Part shown: positions 1 through 9,497 of the stretch, piece by piece
Numbering within the stretch: the first letter of the stretch is position 1
Layout of the letters: each line of letters opens with the position of its first letter
NCBI RefSeq assembly: GCF_000801105.2
Contig: NC_079515.1
Span: 11,904,001-11,968,000, forward strand
Length of the DNA stretch: 64,000 nucleotides
Direction of reading: 5' to 3'
Source of the DNA: Raphanus sativus
Taxonomy: Eukaryota > Streptophyta > Magnoliopsida > Brassicales > Brassicaceae
Notes under the pieces: generated by a model
What the model was told of the DNA's origin: nothing
The model's input: the letters and a program-made list of their open reading frames with translations, nothing else
Database searches by the model: none
Made by a program: the position numbers and the translations under genes

Positions 1-415
1 TTTTGCGCTGTGACCCTGAACCCCACACGCCTGACAACGTCCCAAGTAAGGTCGGGACTAGCGGTTGTTGTTGTTGTGATATGTGTTGGTCTGGTGGTTC
101 CGGTTACTTTGAGGGCGCCAGTTGTTTCTGCCTAGTGGGCGCTGGCGGTCTTGACGTCTCCATGGAGCAAAGTTTGGATTCGGTGAGGTTTCTCCATTGA
201 CAGTGATGGTTGCGACCGGAATGACAGAGTCAGTATCGATGAAATCCTTGGAGTTCATGACCCTCGAGGAGTGCTTTGATTTGGCGGCTCCACATGATAT
301 AGTTTGAGCTTGTAAGTTTGGTGATATTGGACATATTCACCGAGAGCAGCGTTGCAGATGGGTCTTGTGTATTGAAAACCGTAATGGTTTCAGCAGAGGA
401 GTTCTGGTGTGCCAT
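1..415 (-). pseudogene. Ty1/Copia gag remnant (broken)
   Basis: Read leftward from an ATG at 415, this encodes the N-terminal part of a plant Copia-type Gag (UBN2-like), including the motif LTSSNYIMWS. The frame breaks near 245-251: a one-base shift moves the continuation (FIDTDSVIPV, then SPNPNFAPWRRQDR) into the next frame. After WRRQDR most of the Gag body is missing, and the text jumps to an Asn-rich stretch, a TAG stop and a zinc-knuckle-like SRPYLGRCQACG at the window edge. Frameshift, internal deletion and nonsense codon together mean no functional Gag. The element continues left of the window. Family assignment is confident; subfamily is not known. Confidence 0.8.
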
Positions 416-450
416 TAGAAACAGAGAAGAATAGAGAAACAGAGGAAGAG

Positions 451-480
451 AGAAGAAGAAGAAGAAGAAGAAGAAGAAGG
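451..480. repeat. (GAA)n microsatellite
   Basis: About ten GAA triplets in a GA-rich tract just upstream of the Copia gag start. The rest of 481-940 is AT-rich and no gene was seen in it. Confidence 0.85.
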
Positions 481-943
481 AGGCGTGGAGAGGAAAAGAA
501 AAGCCATGATTCTAAACAGAAAAGCAATTCTAATATTGTCACGTAATCGAAACTAAGATGTAACAAATTGACACATCATCAGGCTTAAATTGTAAATACT
601 ACAAAATAAAATATTAAAAAAAAAAAATTTCAAATAATATATAAAGAATATAACGAATGATGTTTTTTTATAACATCATTTTTGTTACGTTAGCTGGATT
701 GTAATTTTTTATAAAATTGAATGAATGATGTTTATCATGAGTTTTGTTGTGTAAAATGCACAAAAGAGAGTAAAATATCGTGGAATAGTCCAAACAAGGT
801 TACCTTGAGACAATTATAGAAAAAAAGAAAGTAAATTTAAACTAATCACGCCAAGGCAAATAAAAAAAAAAATTTTAATTAAAATTCTCTCGGATTTTTG
901 ATCTGGTAACGGCGGATCGTATTTTTCAGCATCAGTCTCTCTC

Positions 944-950
944 TATATAA
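944..950 (+). promoter_or_regulatory. Probable TATA box of the GTE-like gene
   Basis: TATATAA lies about 160 bp before the ATG at 1106. It is followed by a CT-rich leader (960-1000), as is common in plant 5' UTRs. Position and context are the only support. Confidence 0.5.
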
Positions 951-1105
951 TCTCCACTCAGTCCCCTAACGAAATAAACACTCTTCCCTCTCTTTCTCTC
1001 GTAAGCGAAAAACAAAATCCGAGAATTAGGGTTTCTTCTTTCTTTCTTGACATTCGATTTCGTTTTTTTTATGTTTCCAATTTCGAAAACTAGGTTTTTC
1101 TAGCA

Positions 1106-1537
1106 ATGGCGACAGCAACAAGTCTGGGTCGTGATCCTCCGCTGTTCTCCTCAAAATCTGATCATGCGGCAGCGATAAAGATTAGGTTTGCGGATATCAT
1201 TGTCAAATCGAGTAGTAACAAGTCTGAAGCCATGATGAATATAAGAAGGGAGAAGCAACTTCTAAAGAAGAAGCAGCTTCAAGAAAACGCAAGAATCGAA
1301 GCAAGAATGAGAATGAGACAAGAGGCAAGGCTTGCGGTGCTGAAAGTGGAAGAAGAAGAAGCAAGTTCAGAGTGTAAATACTTCCATCCTTTGTCTGCCG
1401 AAAAAGAACTGTTAATTATCATTGGCAACTCTCGTAAAGCAAGAGATCGATCTTTGCTTAAACAGTTTGGGTTGGTTTTGAAAACTGATATTGATGATGA
1501 TCGTCTTGATGATCTTGAGGAAGGTGAGATCGTTTAG
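1106..1537 (+). CDS. Short GTE-like protein without bromodomain
   Basis: Single-exon gene of 143 residues. It resembles only the C-terminal part of plant GTE (global transcription factor group E) bromodomain-ET proteins. Residues about 22-35 (AAIKIRFADIIVKS) match the segment that opens the GTE C-terminal region. Residues about 45-85 are a highly charged Arg/Lys/Glu helix, likely coiled coil. The acidic tail ends in LEEGEIV, close to the EEGEID end of full-length GTEs. Neither the bromodomain nor an upstream ET domain is present. It could therefore be a small interaction competitor or a decaying transposed fragment. Supporting expression are a TATA box and CT-rich leader upstream. GTE similarity is from memory of the family; function is inferred. 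Confidence 0.6.
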   Translation: MATATSLGRDPPLFSSKSDHAAAIKIRFADIIVKSSSNKSEAMMNIRREKQLLKKKQLQENARIEARMRMRQEARLAVLKVEEEEASSECKYFHPLSAEKELLIIIGNSRKARDRSLLKQFGLVLKTDIDDDRLDDLEEGEIV

Positions 1538-1589
1538 ACTACTAGTACGTAGTATCATAGTAAACATTGCATATAAACAGAGTATTAAC

Positions 1590-1840
1590 CAGTGAGATGA
1601 TGATCTGCGTGATGAGCCTGAGGAATGTGAAGCGTTTAGTGTGTAGTATCTTTTTGTTTTGTTCTTGTTTTTCTTTGTGTATGATTTAGGAAACATGTCT
1701 ACACTTTTTTTAAGTGGAAGATCGTGTAGAATTGTTTTGATGGTCTTTGATTCTCTATAAAGTCTTGAGCTTTACTTGTCTTGTCTTCTTTTCAAATTGA
1801 TGATGATCTTCTTGAGGAAACCGAAACCGTTTCCAATTAG
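1590..1840 (+). repeat. Diverged copies of the GTE-like gene tail
   Basis: The last coding bases of the GTE-like gene (about 1493-1545, GATGATGATC...TTGAGGAAGGTGA) recur downstream at about 1592-1640 and again, more weakly, at 1797-1835. The second copy also keeps the bases after the stop codon, including GTAGTATC. These look like old tandem duplications of the 3' end. Confidence 0.6.
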
Positions 1841-2494
1841 AAATCGAGTCTTAGTAAAACTTGGTGTATAAATAATCATTTTAAAGAATGTAAGATTTAG
1901 AAATACCTGATCGTATGGAATTGTTTGATGTCTAATTGCTCTTTGTTTCTTTATAAAATAAAATAAAAAAATCTGAGTTTTGGTTAATGATTACCATTGC
2001 AGAGTCAATCTGGGTTTCAATCTTTTTAGTCCTCTGTTAATACAGAGCCAACAAGTTTTATTTCTTTTTTTGGTTTTCTTGATTGCTTTCAAACTCGTTA
2101 AATCCATTCAAAGATCCTTACTTCTTCAGCTGTGCTAAGTTTTTCAGATTCTTTTTGAGGCAAATTAGTCCCTAAACCTTTTCGACTCACTTAATTGATT
2201 TCTCTTTCTGATTTAGGATGGATTGACCAGGCTTTTGAGCTTGGAAGTGACCAAGCTTCATTCTCTTCACAGCAAACAAACGCACAGAGAAACAAGTCTC
2301 TGTTTCCAACAACAGTAACAAGGCATTACGCTTCTTGTTTTCTTATTGTTCATTGATCATGTAAAGTAGAAGATTCAAGGCTAGGCTTTCCATCAACCTA
2401 CAAAGATCAGAGGAGGTATCAACAACATAATTATATATACTTCTGTTAAGTGTCAGGATGAGAATTTCTAAAATTGAGAGACTTTTAGATCGTT
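1841..2494. other. Intergenic region, one exon-like stretch
   Basis: Mostly AT-rich, with no recognised gene. A stretch at 2218-2356 follows an AG and reads openly for about 46 codons (starting GWIDQAFELGSDQASF) before a stop. It could be a leftover terminal exon. No family was recognised. Confidence 0.35.
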
Positions 2495-2770
2495 GGCTGT
2501 GATACCATGTTGAATATGGAAGATGTATTATTCACAAGACCAATGGTCTATATTTATACAAAGATATTAGGTGCAAAGATGGAAGGAATATATACTAGAC
2601 TTGATTAGAGGAATCAAGCCGTTAGTGATATATCTTATACCTCGTAGTACCATTGGTTAAAGATTTAGATTAAGGTAGAGAGACTTCTTTACTTGCTTTG
2701 GAGGGGCTTGTATTATTCTGATACAAAACTTGTCTTGTACATATTTGATGTTGAAGCTTTAGTGATTCCT
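2495..2770 (-). mobile_element. Copia LTR remnant with primer-binding site
   Basis: On the minus strand, TGGTATCACAGCC (2507-2495) is one base from the initiator-Met tRNA binding site of plant Copia elements (TGGTATCAGAGCC). It directly abuts a sequence that reads TGTTGAATATGGAAG from 2508 on the plus strand, as the terminus of an LTR should (TG...CA). The far LTR end is not clear, so the right coordinate is approximate. No coding region belongs to it here. Confidence 0.6.
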
Positions 2771-3070
2771 TAAACCTTGCCTTATTGTTATTATTAAAAG
2801 GTGTTGAGGGCAGAAACTATAAAGAAACAAAAGAGATAGAATAAGTAATTATTAAAAATCATTGAAATGATGAAAGTGCCACCAAGGTTTGAGCCTTTAA
2901 CTTTGCTACTATTCGTAATGCTTTTCGTCATAATTGTTTATGCTTTACTTAATCTGCTACGTCTTGTCCCTCTCATTCATAAGTAACATGACAGATCTTG
3001 GTTTCTGTAGTCTCTATCAACTTTTATTTTCTTTCACATACTTTTCAAATACAAAACCTGCCTAGGAAGC
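2771..3070. other. Upstream region of the EF-hand gene
   Basis: AT-rich intergenic DNA with no gene or clear promoter element that I can defend. Confidence 0.5.
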
Positions 3071-4015
3071 ATGCTCTGCTGCTGTGTTAACTCGGGGAGT
3101 AACAAGAAGTATGCTGAGCTGGACGCGAAGCTGGAACGGAAAATGGTGGAGAGCAGGAGATATTATCCGGGACACCAAAGTTTAAAGTCCATGGACTCAA
3201 TCATCATGAAGTTTCCTCAGCTAAGAGAAGGATTAAGAAACATCAGAAACGTTTTCGAATCCTATGGTTACGGTTTCTTGAAACATTTTCAAGATTTAAA
3301 CCGGTTTAAAGCTTTTAACGTTTTTGGTTTGTGAAAATTCTGCAGATAAGGATGGAAACGGGACAATAGATATGGAGGAGCTGAAGAAGTGCTTAGAGGA
3401 ACTAAAGCTGATGAGTTTGTCGGAGGAAGAAGTGAAAGGTTTATATGGATGGTGTGACGTTGATGGAAGCAAAGGAATACAGTTCAATGAGTTTATTGTC
3501 CTTCTTTGTCTCATATATCTTCTTGCAAAACCTTCCACTGGAGCCACAGAGGTAACAATCAACCAGACGTGGTGATATATATATTAAACGTTTCAGGTAT
3601 TGATTTGTTGTGCGTTTTTCTTAGGAGGAATCGACAGAGATGGGTCCGAATTTGGTTGAATCAATATTTGATCCGATAGTGGAAGTGTTCTTGTTTTTGG
3701 ACAAAGATGCTAAAGGGAAGTTGAACAAGGCTGATGTGATAAAGACATTGAATAATGAAGACTATCCGCTAGAGAGATCTCCTAAACATGTCACTAACAT
3801 GAGATTCGGTATGTAACAATTTCTCGTCTATGCGTTTGTGATCAGATGAAATAGATTTTTGATTACTCATCGGAATCTGTTTATCGTCATTTTGTTTGTG
3901 TGGTGCAGAAGAAATGGATTGGGGACGAAAAGGGAAAGTGGGTTTTAGGGAGTTTCTATTTGCTTTCATGAGTTGGGTGGGTCTTGATGACGCAGAGGGC
4001 TATATGAGCAGCTAA
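3071..4015 (+). CDS. CML22: EF-hand calcium-binding protein, CML22-like
   Basis: Four exons with GT-AG borders: 3071-3266, 3346-3551, 3625-3808 and 3909-4015, giving 230 residues. EF-hand loops are visible. One near residue 66 begins DKDGNGTIDMEE and is canonical. One near 105 is DVDGSKGIQFNE, a third near 152 is DKDAKGKLNKAD, and the last near 198 is DWGRKGKVGFRE, which is degenerate. The protein starts MLCCCVNSGS; the Cys cluster might be lipid-modified, but that is inference. It would act as a calcium sensor rather than an enzyme. The sequence agrees with my memory of Arabidopsis CML22 (At3g24110), and it is the first gene of the collinear block. Splice phases are consistent throughout. 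Confidence 0.88.
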
Positions 4016-4592
4016 ATAACACCAGAGAAATTGTCTCCAATGCCCGTGGAAGAAAATTTTAAAGCTACAATATTCTCGTTATAAGTTGATTTTCTTTTAC
4101 ATTTATTTTTAAATCGAGAAATAAGTAAATTACGAACAAAGAATGGAAAGTGTCGATATTTACAATGAAAACCAGGGTCAAACCCATCCATCCAGCAACC
4201 CGTCGGACCTAAATGGATAAACCGTAAAAAAGTAAATCAACCCTAAAATCAAACGCGATTTCTAATCACTCTCTCGTTTCCCCTCTTTTTCTCTCCTTAT
4301 TTTCTCTAAGTGACTGTTTAGTTTCCCTCTCACATCTCTCTCTCTTCTCCTTCTCGATCCCGATCCTCTCCTCATCCTCTCTATCTCATCTCTCTCACGA
4401 AACTAGGAGAACTAAGGGGGAAAACGATCTTGAGGTAAGGTTTCTAGATTTCTGAATTCGATTTCTGGGCGTTTCTCTCTCGTTCAGTCGTGTCTCTTTC
4501 GATTTGTCTCGGTTCTCTCGTTGTGGTTTGTATCGATTCGTTTCTGGTCTCATTTCCTAATCCTCTAATTATATCTTTAGGTTTAGGGACGA

Positions 4593-6991
4593 ATGGCAAA
4601 GATAAGGTGGACTAAGAAGAGAAGAACGAAATCACTGAAGGATATAACTTCTCCTCCTTTAAAAGAAGCTACTGGTGTTTCTCAACCGGAAGCAGAGTCT
4701 GTTGAAGATGGAGATGCGAACCACAACGAAGATGAAGATGCGATCCCTAATGAAGATGGAGATGTGAACCGCAACGAAGATGAAGAGAACGAGAAGTCTC
4801 ACGAGAGCCGTGAGAGCCCCATTGAAGATGCGAACCCAGTTGAAGAGAACCAGAACGAAGAGGTCTCTCCAGGGAACGAAAGTGTAGATGAAGAGAACCA
4901 GAATCAGGAGGCTTCCCACAACGAAAGTGAAGATGAAGAGAACGGAAACGAAGAAGCCTCCGAGAACCAAAGTGAAGAGGAAGAGAACTCAGAGGAGGAA
5001 GCGGCAAACGTGGATGGAAATGTAGTACAAAGAGAGGAAGAGAACTCAAAGGAGGAAGAGAACTCAGAGGAGGAAGCGGCAAACTTGGATGGAAATGGAG
5101 TACAAGGAGAGGAAGAGAACTCAGAGGAGCAAGCGGCAAACTTGGATGGAAATTCCAGAGTAGGAGAGGAAGAGAGGTCAGAAGAAGTAGATCTCGGTAG
5201 AGATGGAGGAAGTAGCAGTGAAACCGAAAGCGAGGTGAGAATCTCTATGTTCCTTATTTTACTGTGTCAATTATGCTAAGGATAACTGGTAGAACTAAGG
5301 ATAGAATTAAGATAACTGGTAGAACAAAGGATAACTGATAGAACAAAGGATAACTGGTAGAACTGTGGATAACTGGTAGAACTATGGATAACTCGTCTGT
5401 TTGTTATAGGAAGAATGACAATGTCTTAGTTTCGGTTTGATGGAGGATGTGTTTGGTGTTTGTTTGTTTGTAGGATTCCGACAATGAGGCGTTAAAACCC
5501 TTGGGCATGTACTTCCAACCGTCTGAGTATAGGAAGAAGATCAAGATCTCGACTAGGTGTTTCATTGATGATGTAATGAAAACCTTTGGCGAATTAGTCC
5601 CTCCAATAACTCCGGTAGAGAAGAATTGGTTTGTGAATCATCCACAGTTCAAGCACATATTCCACATGCCACAGGCTGGAAACCACAAGGTAATGGGCAT
5701 GTGGATGCTCCTTCTCCGAACCACTCGCATTGCAAAGGAAAAAGAGGCATGGTTTGCCGTGAATGGTTGTCCGATCCGCTATGGTATCAGAGAACATGCT
5801 TTGATATCTGGATTGAACTGTCAGAACTATCCATTAAACTACAAGGAGGCCGGAGACACGAAGTTTGTGAGGAGATGTTTTGGGAGGGGAATAATAAGAT
5901 ATCAAGACGTGAAAGCTAAAGTTCTTGAGGGAATGGAACCTTCTCGTGATAGGTTGAGGCTGTTGGTGTTGTATTTTCTATCGAGTGTTCTTCTTGGACA
6001 GACAAAGAGCGGAAATGAAGCCCCACCCGTGGATCCATTCTTGCTGAGAGCAATTGATGATCAGAATTTATGTAGAACTTTCCCTTGGGGTAGACTGTCC
6101 TTTGATTACATGATGAAAGAAATTGCACACACTATGGCTCATTTCGATGGGGAGGTGAAAGAAGGTGTGATATGGCCAATTCCCGGTTTCTGTCTTCCAA
6201 TGGAGGTAAGTCTTATAAGTAATAACTCTAATAGAGACTTCCTGTGTGATATTGAGACTTACTTTGTTTTTTGTACATGTGTAGATGCTAGCATTTGAGG
6301 CTATTCGTGAATTGGGTAGTAAATTCAGAGAGACTGTTGATGACCCAGACCCAACATGTCCAAGGATGTGCCAAACAAAGTTCAAGCAAAGTGAGATGAA
6401 GGGATTTCCGCTATGGAAAATAAACAAAGCACTTGGTAATACTCAGGTTAGTTATCCATCCTCAAAATATACAAAGAAACTTTCTTTGAAATTCGAATAA
6501 AGCATTGACTCAACATGGTTACTCTGTAGGACATTGATAACGTTTTGGCTGTCAGAGGAGAAGAGGAACGGAGTCTACTAGAGCGGATAACAGAACCAGA
6601 GGATAACAGAGATAAGGATGATGCAATTGTCGATAGCTGGATGAAGAGGGTGGCTCGTGAATATGTTGTAAGATTTGACGATATGTTTGCGGAGGATGTG
6701 GCAGCCCGAGAAGCCCCTCCCCCTCCCCCTCAGACTGGTGGAAACGACATTGAAGCCAATGAATCAGCAGAGAACTCGGTGCAGCTAAAAGAAATATTAG
6801 AGGCCGTTAAGAAATTCAGAGAAGATGTTGGAGAGCGGATGGACAGGATGGAGAATAAGGTTGGAGAAGTTGATTTAAGACTTGCAGTGTCAAAGGCTTA
6901 TATTCACGAGCAGATAGCACTTGGTAAGAGGAGTAATCAGGAGAGGCCTGATAAGGAGGTTGGCTGTAATAAGAGGTCAAAGAAAAAGTGA
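4593..6991 (+). CDS. DUF1985 protein of MULE (candidate VANC-like)
   Basis: Four exons (4593-5234, 5474-6205, 6285-6446, 6530-6991), all phase 0, give 665 residues. A CT-rich leader with a likely 5'-UTR intron (4435-4581) precedes the ATG. Residues 1-214 are basic and then strongly acidic, with imperfect EENSEEEAANLDGN repeats. Residues about 215-460 are the DUF1985 domain (for example KKIKISTRCFID and NGCPIRYGIREHALISGLNC). A Pro run (PPPPP) and a C-terminal coiled coil with a basic tail (NKRSKKK) follow. Many DUF1985 proteins are fused to a Ulp1 protease; none is present here. I recall, but cannot verify, that anti-silencing VANC proteins of VANDAL transposons are related. The frame is open throughout. 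Confidence 0.75.
5279..5395. repeat. 20-bp tandem repeat in DUF1985 intron 1
   Basis: About six imperfect units of GGATAACTGGTAGAACWAA. The last units change to AACTATGGATAACT. The array lies inside the first intron and shares its core with arrays at 7.9, 9.3 and 12.0 kb. Confidence 0.85.
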
Positions 6992-7407
6992 GAAGGTTAT
7001 GTCTCCTTTTGGTTTGTTTTAAAAATAGACTTATGTTGGTTGCTTTTAGTATGTTTGTTTTTTAGACTTATGTTATCTTTTGAACGAAAACGAAGGTTAT
7101 GTCTCCTTTTGGTTTGTAAGAAATTTATGTAAAACATTATATGTTGCATTTTGTTTGTCTTTTTCTTCCCTTTTGTTTTCTTGCTTAGAGTAGTATAAGT
7201 AGGTAGGTATTGTCCTGATATCTGTCAGTCTCTGTCACTCTCTCTCTCTCTCTCTTCTATTATTGCAATAAAGAAACACATCACAAACAAGTGGTCCTCT
7301 CCTCCTCGTGACATCAACTCTCTCTCTCATCTCTCCATCAACTCTCTTATTGTTTTTTTCTTTTTTTTGATCAAACAACTCTCTTATTCTCAGATCTAAA
7401 AGTTGTG
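6992..7407. other. Spacer between DUF1985 and GRF genes
   Basis: Holds a duplicated 3'-flanking string (AAGGTTATGTCTCCTTTTGG at 6992 and 7092) and a CT microsatellite at about 7238-7254, likely in the leader of the next gene. No further gene seen. Confidence 0.6.
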
Positions 7408-7837
7408 ATGGAAGAGGGTTCGGGATCATCGAGGAGGGTCAATTCTGGTCGGAGACGTTGCTTCTGTCGGTTGCCGGCGACAGTAGTGCAATTGTGGACT
7501 GACAAAAACCCAGGGCGTCGATTTTATGGCTGTCCACGATTTAAGGTATGATAATTGAGCTTGAGTTTGAGTTTCTTTTGTGGAATATTTATATTTTCGA
7601 ATTGGACCTTGGCAGCCTGGACAGGATGTAGGCTGCAAATACTTCTGTTGGTATGATGTAGAGGATGGTACAAATTGGCAGAGATTAGCATTGGTTGAAG
7701 CTCGTGATGAAATCCGTGAGAAGGATCGAGTTATTAAGCAGTTGAAGCAGACCATTTTACAAATGAGAAGCGATTTGGACAAGAATGATGAAAATGAAGA
7801 TGAAATTCTCAGGAAGTTTGAAGAATTCTATTTTTAA
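7408..7837 (+). CDS. GRF zinc-finger protein (MULE accessory)
   Basis: Two exons (7408-7545, 7616-7837) encode 119 residues. The spliced product has a GRF-type zinc finger: CFCRLPA near residue 18, then NPGRRFYGCPRF and, across the junction, GQDVGCKYFCWYD. The rest (about 70-119) is a charged coiled coil ending in EEFYF. GRF fingers bind nucleic acid in other proteins. In Brassicaceae such small proteins are abundant beside Mutator-like elements, and their function is unknown. The start was chosen because it opens the only frame leading to the finger and lies behind a CT-rich leader. It is intact, with no stops. Confidence 0.75.
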
Positions 7838-7894
7838 GTTTGTTGAAAAAAACCTATGTATGTTTTAGTGAGTTTCAATAAGAGATCTTATTTC

Positions 7895-7933
7895 AATAAC
7901 TAGAGAATAACTAGAGAATAACTAGAGAATAAC
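7895..7933. repeat. 11-bp tandem repeat AATAACTAGAG
   Basis: Three perfect units plus a partial, just after the plus-strand GRF gene. The core ATAACTAGAGA resembles the ATAACTATGGA core of the arrays at 5.3 and 9.3 kb. Confidence 0.85.
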
Positions 7934-7984
7934 ACAACATCACATACCATCATTCCCAGAAGTCTCTCACAAGACTTAACACAA

Positions 7985-8080
7985 CATAAGGAAAGAAACA
8001 ACGAGAACAACATAAATCATAAGTCTTACACAAGTACAACATAAATCATAAGTCTTACACAAGTCTTAACACAACATAAG
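7985..8080. repeat. Short direct repeats between convergent GRF genes
   Basis: ACATAAATCATAAGTCTTAC occurs twice about 30 bp apart, with further ACACAAGTCTTAACACAAC copies nearby at 7968-8077. It lies in the shared 3' region of the two convergent GRF genes. Confidence 0.65.
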
Positions 8081-8085
8081 GCTCA

Positions 8086-8497
8086 TTAGTTATGGGTAAT
8101 AAGGTCTTTCAGATGAGCAATCTCCACCGCCATTTTCGCCACCTCGCTCTTAAGGCGGCAAACTTCTTCCTCAACTCCGTTAACCCATGGTTGACGGAAG
8201 TGGAGACCATCATTCTGCAAGTTTCACAGAGTTCGACTCAGTTTGACATCTTGAAGTAAGTTAAACAAGCAGAGAAACTGCAAACATTACCTTGTATGCG
8301 CTGCACGTGAAGTACCTTCGGCCTGGTAACCAATCCTTATCTGCTGGATTAGTAGAAACCTCGTTGATGATTAATCCACCACATGGGCAGGAAGATGGAA
8401 TCCCGTGCTGAGCATCGCAAACAAACTGGAGCATGTCATAGTGTTTCTTGTTCTTCTTCATCTCCCTATTTTCTTGTTTCTCGACCCATGGATCCAT
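8086..8497 (-). CDS. Second GRF-type zinc-finger protein
   Basis: Two exons on the minus strand (8497-8291, 8214-8086), joined in phase 0, give 111 residues. The finger has CPCGGLIINEV (about residue 38) and DWLPGRRYFTCSAYK (about 55-69), and continues after the intron with NDGLHFRQPWV. A predicted coiled coil (about 80-108, EEEVCRLKSEVAKMAVEIAH) ends the protein. It converges with the other GRF gene. The sequence differs enough that the two are not a recent duplication. It is probably DNA-binding or protein-binding within the transposon life cycle, but that is inference. No internal stops. Confidence 0.72.
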
Positions 8498-8650
8498 TTC
8501 TTGTTCGGAATTGAAAGGAAATGAGGAAGATTTAGGAGAGAGATGGGATGGAGAAGAGAGAAATGAGTCTGGTGAGAGAGATGAGAGGAGTCGAGATGTC
8601 TACTTTTTATTTTTTCTCACTTTTTCCCCTCGATTTGTGAGTCTGCAAAA

Positions 8651-9234
8651 ATTAGCATTTTAGAAACCCGCCAAAAGTTGAAATTTTTGATAAATCCGCC
8701 AAAAGTACAAGTAGTTGTACCCAGGATAGTAGTTGTACAGAAATTACAAATAGTTGTACTTCCGGTGAATTTCAATAATTTTAGTTATACATCTACTTAT
8801 GTTTTGTTTTCATAGTTTTACGATGATGAAATTGTTCTAATTATCTGATTCTTGGTGTTTCCCGTACTAAATTGTATACATAAAAGAGTTTCAGTGAAAT
8901 GTAATATTTTTGTGGCCACATTTACTACCCAACATACACTTTTGTAGTCACCTACACCAGAGGTCTTGTATTCCATCTTAGATCAATTTGGTAAAACTCT
9001 TTTATGTATACAATTTAGTACGGGAAACACCAAGAATCAGATTATTAGAACAATTTCATCATCGTAAAACTATGAAAACAAAACATAAGTACATGTATAA
9101 CCAAAATTATTGAAATTCACCGGAAGTACAACTATTTGTAATTTCTGTACAACTACTATCCTGGGTACAACTACTTGTACTTTTGGCGGGTTTATCAAAA
9201 ATTTCAACTTTTGGCGGGTTTCTAAAATGCTAAT
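8651..9234. repeat. Large near-perfect inverted repeat (hairpin)
   Basis: Arms 8651-8891 and 8994-9234, each 241 bp, are reverse complements with only about four mismatches by eye. They are separated by a 102-bp loop. The outer end reads ATTAGCATTTTAGAAACCCG. The arms contain several AGTTGTAC motifs. It sits 154 bp upstream of the minus-strand GRF start and downstream of the transposase. A transcript would fold into long double-stranded RNA. It could alternatively be a nested foldback element; no target duplication was found. Confidence 0.9.
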
Positions 9235-9270
9235 CTCTGATGCAGAGAAATAATTTTGTTTTTTAATTCG

Positions 9271-9476
9271 ATAGTTATATTACAAATCGGAGTTTTCCAT
9301 AGTTTTCCATAGTTATATTAAAAATCAGAGTTTTCCATAGTTTTCCATAGTTATATTACAAATCAGAATTTTCCATAGTTTTCCATAGTTATATTACAAA
9401 TTAGAGGCTTCCATAGTTATATTACAAATCAGAGGCTTCCATAGTTATATTACAAATCAGAGTTTTCCATAGTTGT
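9271..9476. repeat. Tandem repeat beyond transposase 3' end
   Basis: About six units built from TTCCATAGTTATATTACAAA and the shorter TTTTCCATAG, with period about 27-38 bp. On the minus strand the core is AACTATGGAAAACT, like the end of the intron array at 5.38 kb. It lies 20 bp beyond the transposase stop codon. Confidence 0.88.
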
Positions 9477-9497
9477 CCCAATAACACAGAGTGAAAC

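Noticed and set aside
4659..5139. Minus-strand frames rich in Leu/Pro/Phe opposite DUF1985 exon 1
   Set aside because: They are the complement of the acidic GAA/GAG repeats and have no independent support.
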